NCBI GenBank assembly: GCA_033439295.1
Contig: JAVTLE010000001.1
Coordinates: 992,001 to 1,056,000 of the forward strand
DNA: 64,000 nt
Reading direction: 5' to 3'
Source of the DNA: Deuterostichococcus epilithicus
Taxonomy: Eukaryota > Chlorophyta > Trebouxiophyceae > Prasiolales > Stichococcaceae
Part shown: one piece after another, positions 35,001-44,552 of the stretch
Position numbering within the stretch: position 1 is the first letter of the stretch
Layout: each line of letters begins with the position of its first letter
Notes under the pieces: generated by a model
Seen by the model: the letters and a program-made list of their open reading frames with translations, nothing else
Told to the model about the DNA's origin: nothing
Databases searched by the model: none
Made by a program: the position numbers and the translations under genes

Positions 35001-35400
35001 GGATGTGGCTTTTGGTGCGTGGACCTTCTACTGGTCATATGCTCTTCATGCTGCCGATGCGGGATTCGCCATACGAGTGCATACCTGGCGGAAGTTTGGA
35101 GCGCCTGCCAGCTGATTGGGTAGGCTCTTGTTCTGACATCCTGCGCATTAGATGGCGACATCGCGTGTTGCTGTTGCTGCCGCCCCCGAACCTCAGCCCG
35201 GTGTTGCCAGTGTGAAGGCGGCAACTTGTCAGCATGTCGACCCGAGCTGACTTGCCTGGAAAGTGGTCAGACTTGAGGATTGTGAATTTCAGAAGCACCT
35301 CCCCCTTTCTGTTGGACACGACATCCTCTGGCCTGGCGTAGCCTTCGCCGTTCTGATTGCCGTTCTGTCCACTGTTTTGACTGCCATGCTGCTGTTGCAT
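20040..35400 (-). CDS. paladin-like protein with three PALD (phosphatase-like) units
   Basis: 34 in-phase exons give 1461 residues: 35400-35256, 35140-35085, 34977-34893, 34765-34716, 34268-34143, 33797-33671, 33120-32902, 32600-32402, 32134-32044, 31654-31518, 31215-31089, 30825-30736, 30406-30224, 29784-29683, 29362-29188, 28575-28469, 28196-27965, 27536-27337, 27075-27010, 26738-26643, 26354-26254, 25928-25735, 25554-25490, 25239-25097, 24877-24672, 24165-24031, 23580-23363, 22333-22199, 21900-21818, 21448-21326, 21036-20921, 20711-20626, 20445-20371, 20132-20040. Each unit has the paladin order: entry strand (FTILKSDHFPGCQNK; HFPGCQSEHIPVLQRGAPN), WHNMREE, MEARL helix, EVY, CX5R loop, LERY helix. 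Unit 1 has FNCQMGRGRTT (about residue 239), unit 2 FNCQLGGGRTT (about 697), unit 3 only VARTASGSSVR with no Cys. Paladin is a phosphatase-like family, reported to act on phosphoinositides in animals. Five introns use GC donors (after 35256, 32402, 29683, 25735, 22199). The exon 33 start could be 20462. Confidence 0.87.
21420..21562 (-). repeat. paladin exon 30 start with decayed upstream copy
   Basis: The exon 30 start (minus strand from 21448, WDKARAVGMSRA) has a copy at 21562-21520 reading NWDEARAVGMTW. Bases ATGCCCACCGCCCGCGCC are identical in both. The copy lies upstream of the exon in the transcribed direction, inside the intron. Confidence 0.75.
24502..24720 (-). repeat. paladin exon 25 end with decayed downstream copy
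   Basis: The exon 25 end reads RRELEMPAAAFHHAG and stops at 24672. Minus-strand 24550-24502 reads RELGMPAATFHPAGG, a clear diverged copy in the following intron that includes the donor region. Confidence 0.72.
25238..25315 (+). repeat. GGAAT-rich simple repeat next to a splice acceptor
   Basis: GGAAT and related pentamers recur from 25244 to 25310 (GGAATGGAATGGAATGGAG). On the minus strand they form the pyrimidine-rich tract in front of the paladin exon 24 acceptor at 25240. Confidence 0.7.
25464..25478 (+). repeat. interstitial telomere-like repeat
   Basis: The sequence TAAACCCTAAACCC is two units of the plant/green-algal telomere heptamer (CCCTAAA). It lies in a paladin intron. Single related units occur near 610 (CCCTAAACCC) and, as the complement, near 25950. 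Confidence 0.6.
27493..27771 (-). repeat. paladin exon 18 start with decayed upstream copy and a 22-bp palindrome
   Basis: The exon 18 start (EEHQLKKTSFAAPG, from 27536) is echoed at 27771-27715 on the same strand, about 230 bases upstream. The copy shows GAGGAGCACTAGCTGAAGGA against GAGGAGCATCAGCTGAAGAA, with an in-frame stop. A perfect 22-base palindrome at 27681-27702 (half-site ACCATTCCTTG) lies between them. Confidence 0.75.
30037..30260 (-). repeat. paladin exon 13 end with two decayed downstream copies
   Basis: The exon 13 end reads APGTASASGQE and stops at 30224 before GTGAGA. Minus-strand 30170-30132 reads LGTASASGQEARGRF. Minus-strand 30095-30037 reads LGTPSACGQ. Both are diverged copies of the exon end plus donor, in tandem in the next intron. 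Confidence 0.75.
33085..33345 (-). repeat. paladin exon 7 start present in three tandem copies
   Basis: The exon 7 start (acceptor then DGYDVDYLRVP) lies at 33120 downward. Closely similar stretches occur at 33200-33258 and 33288-33340. All three carry the plus-strand block CACCCGCAG followed by a variant of TCCACAT..GCCGTCGCCTGCG. The outer two keep the CGCAG acceptor-like motif but lie in the intron. Confidence 0.85.
33752..33910 (-). repeat. paladin exon 6 start tandemly duplicated, about 78-bp unit
   Basis: Units 33752-33828 and 33829-33910 share a run of at least 27 identical bases (CGCCGGCAATGAGGATCTGG and onward) plus flanking intron (GCGTCAGAT). The lower unit is the true exon 6 start (AAEYGNQILIAGETDD). 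The upper reads GGGYGNQILIAGEPD and is intronic. Confidence 0.88.
34196..34411 (-). repeat. paladin exon 5 start with decayed upstream copy
   Basis: Exon 5 begins INGRPFVVREADKPFQNLEY at 34268. Minus-strand 34411-34346 reads IDGQPLVARGAGKPLQDLSA, a diverged copy preserved in frame for about 20 residues. It lies about 140 bases upstream in the intron. Confidence 0.8.
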
Positions 35401-36143
35401 CGCACCACGACACTGGCGGGCTCCGGCGTCGCCCTGAAACCATCGAGGCAGCAAGTTGTCTCCGCAGACATCTGAGACCCTGCTGGTGGACCCACACCTT
35501 GGATGCAGCAAGGTATAGGCGCACCTTGTGTGGTGCGAAGACCCACCTCTGCAGCGCGTGTTCGGTTGGTGAGCCCACGATGTCAAGTGGCGAATTGTAG
35601 GTGCTGAATGGGCTGTGCGTGCACGTCACCTTCCTTTTGAGCCCCTCTGCACCTGGGCTGACACTGCGAATATCCAAGGTTGGGGATTGCGCTCTCTTGA
35701 ACCGTCGAGGGGCTTGATGCTGCGAGTTTTTGCAGACGATCGGACAGTGGCGTTTCCCAATTAAGAAAGAATGGAAGCAACACCGTTGCATCCAGTAGCC
35801 CTTGCTGCACGGGCACAGCTGACTGCCAGGTCATCCTCGGACCGAGCTCAAAGGGTCGGCAAAGCGGAGTGTTCCAGCACTGGTTCCCAACTCGACCCTT
35901 CGACCAGCCCTTCGAGAAATCTCGAGATCCGCCGAGATGCACCCGACTCCTCGAGCGCGTTCTCGCGCCTTCGACCACGCGCTGTCAAATAAGCTCATTC
36001 GAGAGACTAGCGTCAGTTGAACATTTGCAAGCTCCCGCACATCTCTCTCTGCCCTCTTCGCTCCCGCTCGCTACTCCCTGACAACCTTGCGCACTCACCC
36101 CAGCCTATCGCATTCGATCATTCAAATAGCTCCGAGCAACTCA
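35401..36143. promoter_or_regulatory. divergent promoter region of paladin-like gene and HSP20-A, with heat-shock elements
   Basis: This stretch of 743 bases separates two divergent ATGs. A heat-shock-element-like array, TTCGAGAAATCTCGAGA, lies at 35911-35927. The block CTCGACCCTTCGA at 35891-35903 and a GCGCCTTCGACC block near 35966 recur in the HSP20-B promoter. These spaced TTC/GAA motifs are the known binding pattern of heat shock factor; use here is inferred. Confidence 0.6.
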
Positions 36144-37423
36144 ATGGCTCTCGCATCCTACAACCTGGCCCACGACGACCTCTTCGCGCCGTTTCTGTCC
36201 GCGGCGTTCCCAGCGACCGGTGCCATCACACAGCGCAACGGCGACTCCCATATCAGAGGCATCCCTCTGGACGTGGGAGAGGTGCGTCTCAACCTCCACA
36301 CTGGCCCCAGATGATTCACGAGGCACCCCGCGGCCGCAGGTCCCTGTGCTATTCATCAGGCCTTGTCGAACTTTCCCGACGGCTTCTGCAGCACATGTTT
36401 TGGAGGTGCACCATATGCAGACAGTCGCTCGAAGTGGATGTGGGATGATTCTGGTTTAGAAAGCATTCAAGAGGCTATAAATATTGTGACAATGTGCCAG
36501 GTTGCCGAAATGTCAAGCTGCAGCATGGCAGTTACTGCTCCCTTCACCCACCACCGTTGCCGACCTTACCATGGAAAGTTGAGTCTGACAGAGGCTTCAT
36601 GTGCTATCCTGCAGAGTAAGGACGCGTTCGAGATCAAGGCCGACGTGCCCGGCGTCAACAAGAGCGACATCAAGCTGAGCATCGACGGCGACGTCTTGTC
36701 CCTCAGCGTCCAGAAGGCAGAGGCCAAGGAGGTAAGCATGAATGACGTCCTGAATTGCATGCGGAAGCTTTCGCGTCTGCTTCAGACCTGTTGTGCAACG
36801 TAGTCGCCTGCGAGTCCACATGCATGTGTGCCAGCAGTGCTGGCAGAGCTGCGTCAGCGAGCAGGCCACATGCCGTACCTCTGCCTGCGAAAGTTGCCAA
36901 CTGCTGCAGCGGCTGCCCTTTGAGCCGTTTACGTCTGGCCTCCTGTGCTCAGGATCATTCCGTCATTCTGACCCGCCCGCATGCTCGACAGCTACGTAGA
37001 CGGATGCTGCAGCTTCGGAGAGACTGACCTTCAAGGTTGACCTGGCGCAGGACAAGAAGGAGCAGGAGGGCTGGAAGATCCACCGCAGCGAGCGCTCTTC
37101 GTCCTGGGTGCGTCGCTCGCTGCGGCTGCCGGAGCATGCAGACCTGGCCAAGGTGTCGGCCAAGTACACCGACGGCGTCCTGCATGTGTCGGTGCGTACT
37201 ACTTGAGCGTTTGCTGTACCCTCCTTTGGTGTGTCGTGCATGGCTGTTGACAAAGTGAACCACGGTTTCCTGCACGGCATGCGTCAAGTGGGATCTCGTG
37301 GGTTGCAAGCACTTTCATTGCCCAAGCGCAATGAAGTGAAGGATGCTGAACCCTGCCGTGTCCGCGCTTCAGGTGCCCAAGTCCAACGAGAAGGCGCGCA
37401 CCCACAACGTGCAGATCGAGTGA
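36144..37423 (+). CDS. small heat shock protein HSP20, copy A
   Basis: Four phase-0 exons: 36144-36281, 36615-36731, 37051-37191 and 37373-37423 (TGA 37421-37423), giving 148 residues. A short N-terminal arm (MALASYNLAHDDLFAPFL) leads into the alpha-crystallin domain: FEIKADVPGVNKSDIKLSI, DVLSLSV, GWKIHRSERSSSWVRRSLRL, KYTDGVLHVSVPK. It ends in a short tail (NEKARTHNVQIE). This is an ATP-independent holdase that prevents aggregation of unfolding proteins. No organelle-targeting sequence is evident and the ending VQIE resembles the I-x-I tail of cytosolic class members, so it is probably cytosolic. Its paralogue is at 45070-46521. Exon 3 is almost identical between the copies while introns are unrelated. 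Upstream heat-shock elements support stress induction. Confidence 0.92.
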
Positions 37424-37494
37424 GGCGGTCGTTATTATTTGAGGCGCATGAAGGCAACCTTGGGATGGACATTCGGTAGACTTCACCTCGCTGG

Positions 37495-38015
37495 CCGAGG
37501 CGGTGGCCCTCGCAACTGTGTTTAGGACAGGCAGCAGCCAAGACTTTGCTCTTCCCTGGAAGCCTTAGATGATTTAGGGTTGCGAGACAACTGCAGCGAA
37601 CATCTCAGCACCTTTGTGGCGTGCGTGTGCATTTCGAACTGGGTCATGTTTGTTGAACTTTTCAGCAGATGAACTCTCTGTAACTATCGCTCTGTGGTAT
37701 ACATGTGACACTGTAAAGCTCATGTCGTCCATTAGAAGGAGCCTCGGATGTTGGCAGCGCAGCAACATCCACTCGGCGGAATACCATGCACTTGCTGAAG
37801 GCAACCTGGCGCGCGGAGCACTCCATTATCGTACACTGCTGCACACTACTTTGCCGCCAGCACTACCACTGCTGTGCGCGGCCCCAACACCTGATTTACT
37901 GCCATTACTGCGGTTGCTTGGGAGCTTAAGAGGCAGCCATTAACCATAGCTGCGCGTGCGATTCATCTGCGGCTGGGCAGGCGACGTATTATATAACTAC
38001 GCGCGGCACCTACTG
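37495..38015 (+). repeat. HSP20-A downstream segment, duplicated at 42670-43155
   Basis: Sequence just past the HSP20-A stop (GTGGCCCTCGCAACTGTGTT onward, including TTAGAAGGAG, ATGTTGGCAGC and CGGCACCTACTG) recurs in the same order and strand at 42670-43155, with moderate divergence. No clear gene lies in it, although both copies keep a similar short reading (FICGWAG/FVCDWAA ... NYA.HLL). The stretch also covers the interval before the beta-lactamase-fold stop at 38170. Confidence 0.75.
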
Positions 38016-38169
38016 GGTTCGTGTGCTGTCAGCAGCCACTGGTGGAAGAACCGGTCGTCGTCAGTGGGCTGCCCACAAACTCCTGGCAAGCACGCAAGTC
38101 AAACAGTAGGTGTATGCTGCGAGCTACCGCTAGCGGCTCGTTTAATTTTCATTTGGCTTTTGGTTGCTG

Positions 38170-41100
38170 TCATCGGCCGCCGGTGGCAGATGCGTCGGCC
38201 GCGGATGTGCTGCCCAAAGTGTCGCCCGGCAGCCGGAACACCGTCAGGTTGCCAGGCTGCGCCATCACACGTAATGCAACGATGTCAGCTGCTGGTAGAG
38301 AGAATACAACGTCATGTTGGGCTGACATCTTTTGCAGTGTCATACGACAGCTCACAGACAGAGTAGCATGAGTGCGCGCTTTTGGCAGCTAGGAAATGTC
38401 TGCGGCACGGTGCAGCAGGCAACGGGGTCACAGGCAGACAGCAGGAAGAAAATTTCACCTGGACGACCGCCGGCCGCGGGTCCGCCGGGTCGTTGCGCAC
38501 AGCCAGGGTATACTGCGGCGGCGCTGGACCAATAGGAAGGTTGTAGCCCGGGATGGGCGTTTGCGGCTGGAAGATGTAGCCCCAGTTGCCCTAGAGAGCA
38601 TGCATGTCCACCTTCACACTTGGTCGAACACACTCCAACACAATCTTGAGCTAGCGCTCAGCGCTTGACAGCCAGGTCAGGACGCATTCGAAAAGAAGAG
38701 AGTAACCAGCTTCACCATCATGCATGCCTGAAAGGTAGCGCCCCCTACTCGAGAGAGAAGACAGAAGACGTTTGGTGGGTACCTTATTGGGCACGAACTG
38801 CCGCGTGGCAACTGCCCCAGGGCTGATGTCCCATACGTCAAAGTCCTATGCCATCAGCATCCCTTTTCAAATCTTCGATACGAGACAATGCGACTTGATG
38901 ACCTTGGTTCAACGTAGATGAGTTCGCATTAATAAACATAAGGACAGGTACACAGTAAATTGTGATGGCTGACAACATCTTCTAAAGCTGTCAGCGCCCG
39001 CGAAACGGAGTGTGTGCGCCATCACAGCTGGACAACAAGCAGCAAGAGGCTGTGGAAGCCAGCAAGTTGATGGGTTTGTGGTAATTGTGGCGAAATTTTC
39101 ACCTTTGCAATGGCTAGGGGGCCTGTAGGGAAGGTCTGGCGAATGGCGGACACAATGGGCACCACACTGCATCACATGGCCAGGAAATGAGGGCAGAAAA
39201 AAGTCACGACAGACTAAGTCAGGGCTCCGACTAGGAAGTCAGCGCAAGCACGCCTGAGGTCATTTATCAGTTTTCCAATTCAAGCTCGATGACAGCAGCA
39301 GATAGAAAAGAATGTGCATTCGTTTTGTGGTGATCAAGCACCTGTAGTCGTTCACATCAAGGTGGCTGGCAATTGCAAGCCGCGGCTGGATGGCTTGGAA
39401 GATGGCGCCGACCTCATACTGCACAGAGGCACAAGAAAAGACGTGTATCCAACCTGCTGCACCTCCAGGGACGGATTTGTGCCCTAGATAGATCACATGT
39501 GTGAAATCTGCAGGATCCCGCGAAGTAAATTGATAAGTGCGCAGCACTGCATGCGGCTTAATTGCCGAGCACAAAAGCTTAGACGTGATCCAGCCCACCT
39601 GGTTGGTGTGATTTGTCAGGATGTTGGTGGATACAGCAGGCAGCTGGAAGCTGAAGTTGTAGATCGGTCCTACATGCGCATGGCAGTCGCAAACAATGAG
39701 CCAGCACTGCTGACAAGCAAAGGAGGCCACTGTGTGACGCCGATCATGCTGCAGAGGTGTGTTCTGTCAGAAGTAGGCGATGAAGGGCGGCAGGCATCTT
39801 CACCGCATTACGTTGGAAGGCAGGGGACATCGACAAGAAAATTGCGTCTGGCTTGATATCAGCGCACCGACAGACTCGTGGATAACTGCATCCGAACCGG
39901 ATGCAAAGTCGACAAACGTCTGCAGCGGGATTGTGTCGCCTGCATGTCATAGAAACAACTTCAGTTGCGCTCATTCCATCACTCTCACTCCACTTCTTGG
40001 CTGCCCCTCAGATCAACGCTCAACATCAGAGATGCTGGCAGGGGTGCTCCGCAACCCAGATGCCCAAAGCATGCAACTATCATGCAAAGCCGATGCCGAG
40101 ACTTCAGAGCCTGTTTCAAATTGCTGCACCTGAATATGTCACTGTGACGTTGTTCCACTCCACGCGCAGCGACACGGGGCCAGGCGTGTCATAGTGGAAC
40201 GCTGGGTTTGATCTCACCACCACGCCGTCCTTGTCATAGATCGTCTGCGAGAATTTCGATATGAGTTCAGAAAACACGTACAGGCTTATGAGATTCCAGC
40301 TCATCACTCAACCCCTAAGCTGGCCTGAAGCACTGAGAATCACCAGCACGAGGAGCGGACATTTGGGCCACCAACGCCATCAGAACGTCCACTGCAGGTG
40401 CGAACACACACGACGGACCTGGTTGTGCTTGGAGTAGTCGAACTCGTGTGCGACGATCTGATTACCTTGGTAGCCGGGCGGGAAATTGGACACATGGTTC
40501 CTCGCCACCTGCACGGGCGTCAGAGCAGCATGCGCCGTTGCAAAGCAAATGTGTCTGCCCGATTCCCATCCAGAAGTCTGGATCAGGTGCACGACCAAAG
40601 CATGGTGCTGGGCGCTGCAACTAAACACGAATGAGTATATGTCCACACTGTTAATGTCACCATTCAGATGACCGGACCAATGAGAGTGCATTAAAGCCTG
40701 CGAAACACCTCGGCAAGAGCGGTCCAATGACTCGGGGTGTGAGAATCATGCACCTGGTCCCACCCCAAGAAGGCCTTCAGGCCTGCGACCAGCGCTGCGG
40801 TGCCGGTCGCTGGCACCGCGCCGGAGGGGCCATAGACTGAGAGCGGCTTCCTGCGCCCGCTGGCGATGGCGTACAGCGGCGCCAAGTCGGTGATGTGATC
40901 TCTGCGCATTGATGTAAGATACAACATGAGAGGTTGTGTCATTGTTCGGATCCAGTGTAATGTGTCTCGTCAGACCAACAGCACACGTACTGAAAAGTGC
41001 GTCTACCATGTGTCTTCAGCCGTGGCCTGGGATGCAACAGGCAGATGTGTGTGGGACCACATGTGTTGGAGTGTTCATGCGTTGCTGTATTGACACCGCG

Positions 41101-41965
41101 AGCAGAGGGGCGCACGAGTGCAGGTGGCTGAGGAAGACGGTGTCAACGGTGGACAGATCCACCCCTGTGGCCGCCAAATTGGTGTACGAGCCCGTCCCCG
41201 CGTCCAGCAGGATGTTGTGGCCGCCGTTGCCCAGCTGCAGTAGGTAGGAAGTGGCCGCCTGCTCCCGCGTCACAGAGGGCGTGCCGGTGCCTGCCGCGCA
41301 CACGCCAGACTGGCTTGATCGGATGTGTTGCATGGGTTTGTCGGTTGAAGACATCGTACAGCTAATCAATGCATGACACGGACGCGTTCACGCGTCGCAA
41401 AACGTCACGAAAGGTTCTCGACGCCTGCATGCATATACACTCCGAATTCGATCGTAGCGCAAATCAATCCAGGGCACGTGCCATAGCGGCGCGTGTAAAG
41501 CACGACATCTTGCATGACTTTGTTTGCATGACTTTGGCATCGCTTGGCTGCTGGCACATACACGCAACATTGGCATGCCATGCGAAGTACACAGCTGCAC
41601 CCTCGGTGCGCAGCATCATTGGCTCACACCAGGCAGCATCGATCGGAACCAAGCCTGCCCCGTGAACCCTTTACGACCGATGCAAATAGTATACAAAATG
41701 CTTCACAAGCCCACTGCGACGACGATGGCCATTGCCAGCCGGGCTGCACCTGCGGGGTTGTGCGATTACCTCCGACTGGCGGCCAACGAGGTGCTCGAGC
41801 AGTCTCACCCAGTGCAATGATCCGGATGGTGTCGGTGTCAGGCGGCGCCGAATTTGGGTACAAGAAGCCTCCGCCGGGCTGCGCCTCAGATACGGACGCC
41901 GCAAGTGTTATCGCCATCAAGCACGACAGACCCACGAACCGGGGTGCAGGTAATGAAGGAGCCAT
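38170..41965 (-). CDS. metallo-beta-lactamase-fold hydrolase with N-terminal signal sequence
   Basis: Twelve in-phase exons: 41965-41809, 41290-41116, 40901-40754, 40508-40419, 40244-40130, 39939-39868, 39669-39599, 39418-39342, 39166-39103, 38845-38783, 38590-38459 and 38256-38170 (TGA 38172-38170), giving 416 residues. The N-terminus (VGLSCLMAITLAASVSEA) looks like a signal peptide. The fold reads IIALGTGTPSVTREQAATSY, HNILLDAGTGSY, then SHLHSDHITDL, the zinc motif HxHxDH assembled across the 41116/40901 junction. Further ligand-region motifs are YSGDTIPLQ, AVIHESVG, NHTN and IASHLDVND. This order resembles RNase Z/AtsA-type lactamase-fold enzymes. A secreted or endomembrane location argues against tRNA processing; an ester or sulfate-ester substrate is only a guess. 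The last exon's start is less certain. Three introns use TAG acceptors. Confidence 0.84.
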
Positions 41966-42613
41966 GCCGATCGCTCACGAGCAAAGTGATTATCGAGAGG
42001 AAGCTAAGATTATATGGAACAATGTTGTTTCGAGTTAGAGACGCTTATCCACACGAGCTCCCAGAGAACGAGCACGTTTTCGCTGCAGCACGTGTTTGCA
42101 CGACTCACACTCTAGGTTTGGTGCACCAACTGGAGCACAATCCCCGTCAGTTTCAATTCTAATGCGTGCTACACTCCGATGACACGTTCTAGACTGCAAT
42201 GCGAGACGACTTCAGCATACCGTCTTTTGAACTGTGTTCAGGCTTTGCCTTCGCAGCGCAACCGAAATGACATGTTCCATTGCCGCAGAGTACTGCCGAC
42301 CCCTCAAACTCAGCCCTGCTGCGCCCGGCAGAGAAGTGCACTGAGCATACCGGCGGCGCAGCATGGTGATGCAGATCTTTACGGCGACGAAGGCACTAAT
42401 GCAGGCGACTCGGAAGCCGCTGCAATCAACACGCTCAGCCTGCCGGCGGTCTCTTTGGGCCACGTCCAGGTACTAGATCGAGAACCATGTATGTACGCTG
42501 GCGCAGACTGCGAAGGATCAGAAGGCGGCGTCGGCAGTGGCGGTGGCCGGCACGCCGGAGCACTCAATGATGGATACGGCAGCAGCTGGAGAACACGCCA
42601 TCGCGCCTTCAAA

Positions 42614-42655
42614 GGCGGCGGCGGCGGCGGCGCACCTCCGCCGCCGCCGCCGCCG
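42614..42655. repeat. GGC/CCG inverted repeat (strong hairpin potential)
   Basis: A GGC trinucleotide run at 42614-42632 is followed after a five-base loop by a CCG run ending at 42655. The arms are fully complementary, so either strand can form a very stable stem-loop. Confidence 0.85.
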
Positions 42656-42669
42656 CACCTGATTGTTTG

Positions 42670-43155
42670 CAGAGGCGATGGCCCTCGCAACAGTGTTTAG
42701 GAGAGGCAGCTGCCAAGACTTCTCTGGATGAAGCCTTAGCTGCTTGAGGACTGGGACGACTGCAACAACATCTCAGCACACTTTGCAGCGTGTGCAGCGT
42801 GTGCAACTCGACTCTGGAACATACGGTTGTTCAGCATTCGAAACTCTGTATACCTGTCTCTCACTGCAATTCACACTCTAGGGCACATGTCTCGCCCACT
42901 AGAAGGAGACCCTACATGTTGGCAGCACGGCAACACGGCAGGTTACCCACTTGCTGAGATCACAGCCTGGCGCGCTGGGCATTCCATTGCTGCGCTGCTT
43001 CGCTGCGAGCGCTGCCGCTGCCGTGCGCGACCCCAACATCACATTCACAGTCATCACTGTGGCTGGGATGCTCGACCATTGCAGCCGGGCATGAGCTTCG
43101 TTTGCGACTGGGCAGCCGGGGCGTTAGACAACTATGCGTGGCACCTACTGCCCAA
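42670..43155 (+). repeat. duplicate of the HSP20-A 3' flanking segment
   Basis: This stretch matches 37495-38015 in the same orientation, starting at GCCCTCGCAACAGTGTTTAG and ending around GCGTGGCACCTACTG. No HSP20 coding exon precedes it: the sequence diverges upstream at the GGC/CCG repeat. It is probably a relic of the duplication that produced the HSP20 pair. Confidence 0.75.
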
Positions 43156-43629
43156 AGGAGGCCGCACTCACCCCGGGTGGCGTATGTTGTCAGGTGTTGC
43201 CCTTTACGCCCTGCAATCCTAAAGCTGAGGTCTAACGCTGCTTCCGCTGCCTGCAGTCATGGCGGCGGGGAGGTTCCCAAGCCTCTGATGCGGCACCTCC
43301 AGTGGTCGCAGCCGTAACAACAGCTGATTAGATTTTAATGAGCAGCAGACACTAACCTTGGCTCTTGGGGGACTGGCAGAGCACTCCAATCCTGATGCGC
43401 GTCCGCCAGCACAGACCTATCAGCGAGTGGCGCCGGACTTGCGGACGGCCTGATCTACGCCACGCTTGATTGCTCGTCGAGGGCTTACCCTAAAACCCGA
43501 AAGTGGTTGCGGTTTAGGTTGAGGCGCACTTCCGAGTTCCGACATCAACACCGACACCAACTGCGCATCACCGCGACCTCGCCGCAACGTCGTCAAATTG
43601 TAGTTTGCGTGCTTCGTCATCTAGAGTGG

Positions 43630-44552
43630 ATGTTCCAGACGCTGCATACCTCCCTGCATTCGCGTTGCGCGTGCTCAGTATCGGCAGCGGCGAGCACTGG
43701 AACCTCATTGCGTGGCTCTCACAGAGGATCAGGGCGCTTGCGTCAGATTCGCTGGCGCAGGGCGAACAGCTGCACTCCGCAGGCACTGCTGGAGCCCGCT
43801 GCAGCGCCTTCACTGCTGCAGCATGTCAACACAAGCACCAAATGGGCGGTCACGGCAACCGTCACATCGACTGTCCTCATCAGGCACGACGCCATCTCCC
43901 TCTGGTGCGTCGTCGGCAGCGTCGTCGCGGCGGCATTTTGTAAGGTAAGACCACACTGCTTCTGTGGTGCTGATGTGGCAGCTTGGCTGCATGCACTTGC
44001 AAGCCTGTAAGTTGATCCACGCTGATGGCGGCGGCAGGTGTTCAAGGCCTTGATCAATGAGCAGCGGCCGCCGAACGCACGGGCGGCGGACCCGGGCATG
44101 CCCTCCTCGCACGCCACCAGCCTCAGCTTCCTCGCGACCTACACCGCGGCGGCGCTGGCACTGCAGCCGCATGCCGCTCTGGCACACCAGGCGATGTCTG
44201 CAGGCGTCATGCTCTGTGCCGGCTTCCTGGTGAGGCAGGCGCGATATGCACCTGGCTCGCTCGTCTTCGTACTTGCTGAGACACAAGGAGTATGGATCCT
44301 CAGCAAGGAGCTCATGTTACGACCCTCGCTCTGCAGGCATGGCTCAGGGTGCATACGGGCTACCACACCGCTTTGCAAACACTGGCGGGCTGTCTGCTGG
44401 GATCGACTTCGGCTGCGGCTTGGCTGAAGCTGTACGATAGTACCATTGCGGAGTGGTGCCGGGCGGACCCACGGCACTTCAGCTTGATTGCGGCGCTCGC
44501 GGTCGCGGCTGCCGCAGCATTCCTGATCAAGATGATCAGGAAGCAACATTAA
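43630..44552 (+). CDS. PAP2-family lipid phosphate phosphatase, plastid LPP-epsilon-like
   Basis: Three phase-0 exons: 43630-43944, 44038-44229 and 44337-44552 (TAA), giving 240 residues. The first about 60 residues (MFQTLHTSLHSRCACSVSAA) are rich in Ser and Arg with no acids, fitting a chloroplast transit peptide. Membrane helices follow (KWAVTATVTSTVLI, SLWCVVGSVVAAAF). The PAP2 signature is complete: KALINEQRPPN (K-x6-RP), GMPSSHATSLSF (PSGH-like) and RVHTGYHTALQ (R-x5-H, with Gln where Asp is common). A last hydrophobic helix (LIAALAVAAAAAFLI) precedes a basic end. Plant LPP-epsilon enzymes dephosphorylate phosphatidate to diacylglycerol in plastids. The same frame is open upstream to an ATG at 43507, so the start is a choice based on the transit-peptide look. 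Confidence 0.85.

Larger units (their letters stand above)
41966..43629. promoter_or_regulatory. divergent interval between beta-lactamase-fold and PAP2 genes
   Basis: This stretch of 1.66 kb has no convincing exon. It contains the second copy of the HSP20-A downstream segment (42670-43155), a GGC/CCG inverted repeat (42614-42655) and presumably the two promoters. The reading frames at 42179-42700 look like chance around the GGC run. Confidence 0.45.

Noticed and set aside
42179-42700. 173-codon plus-strand frame ending in a proline run
   Set aside because: Its second half is the GGC/CCG repeat and its first half has no splice partner or family pattern.
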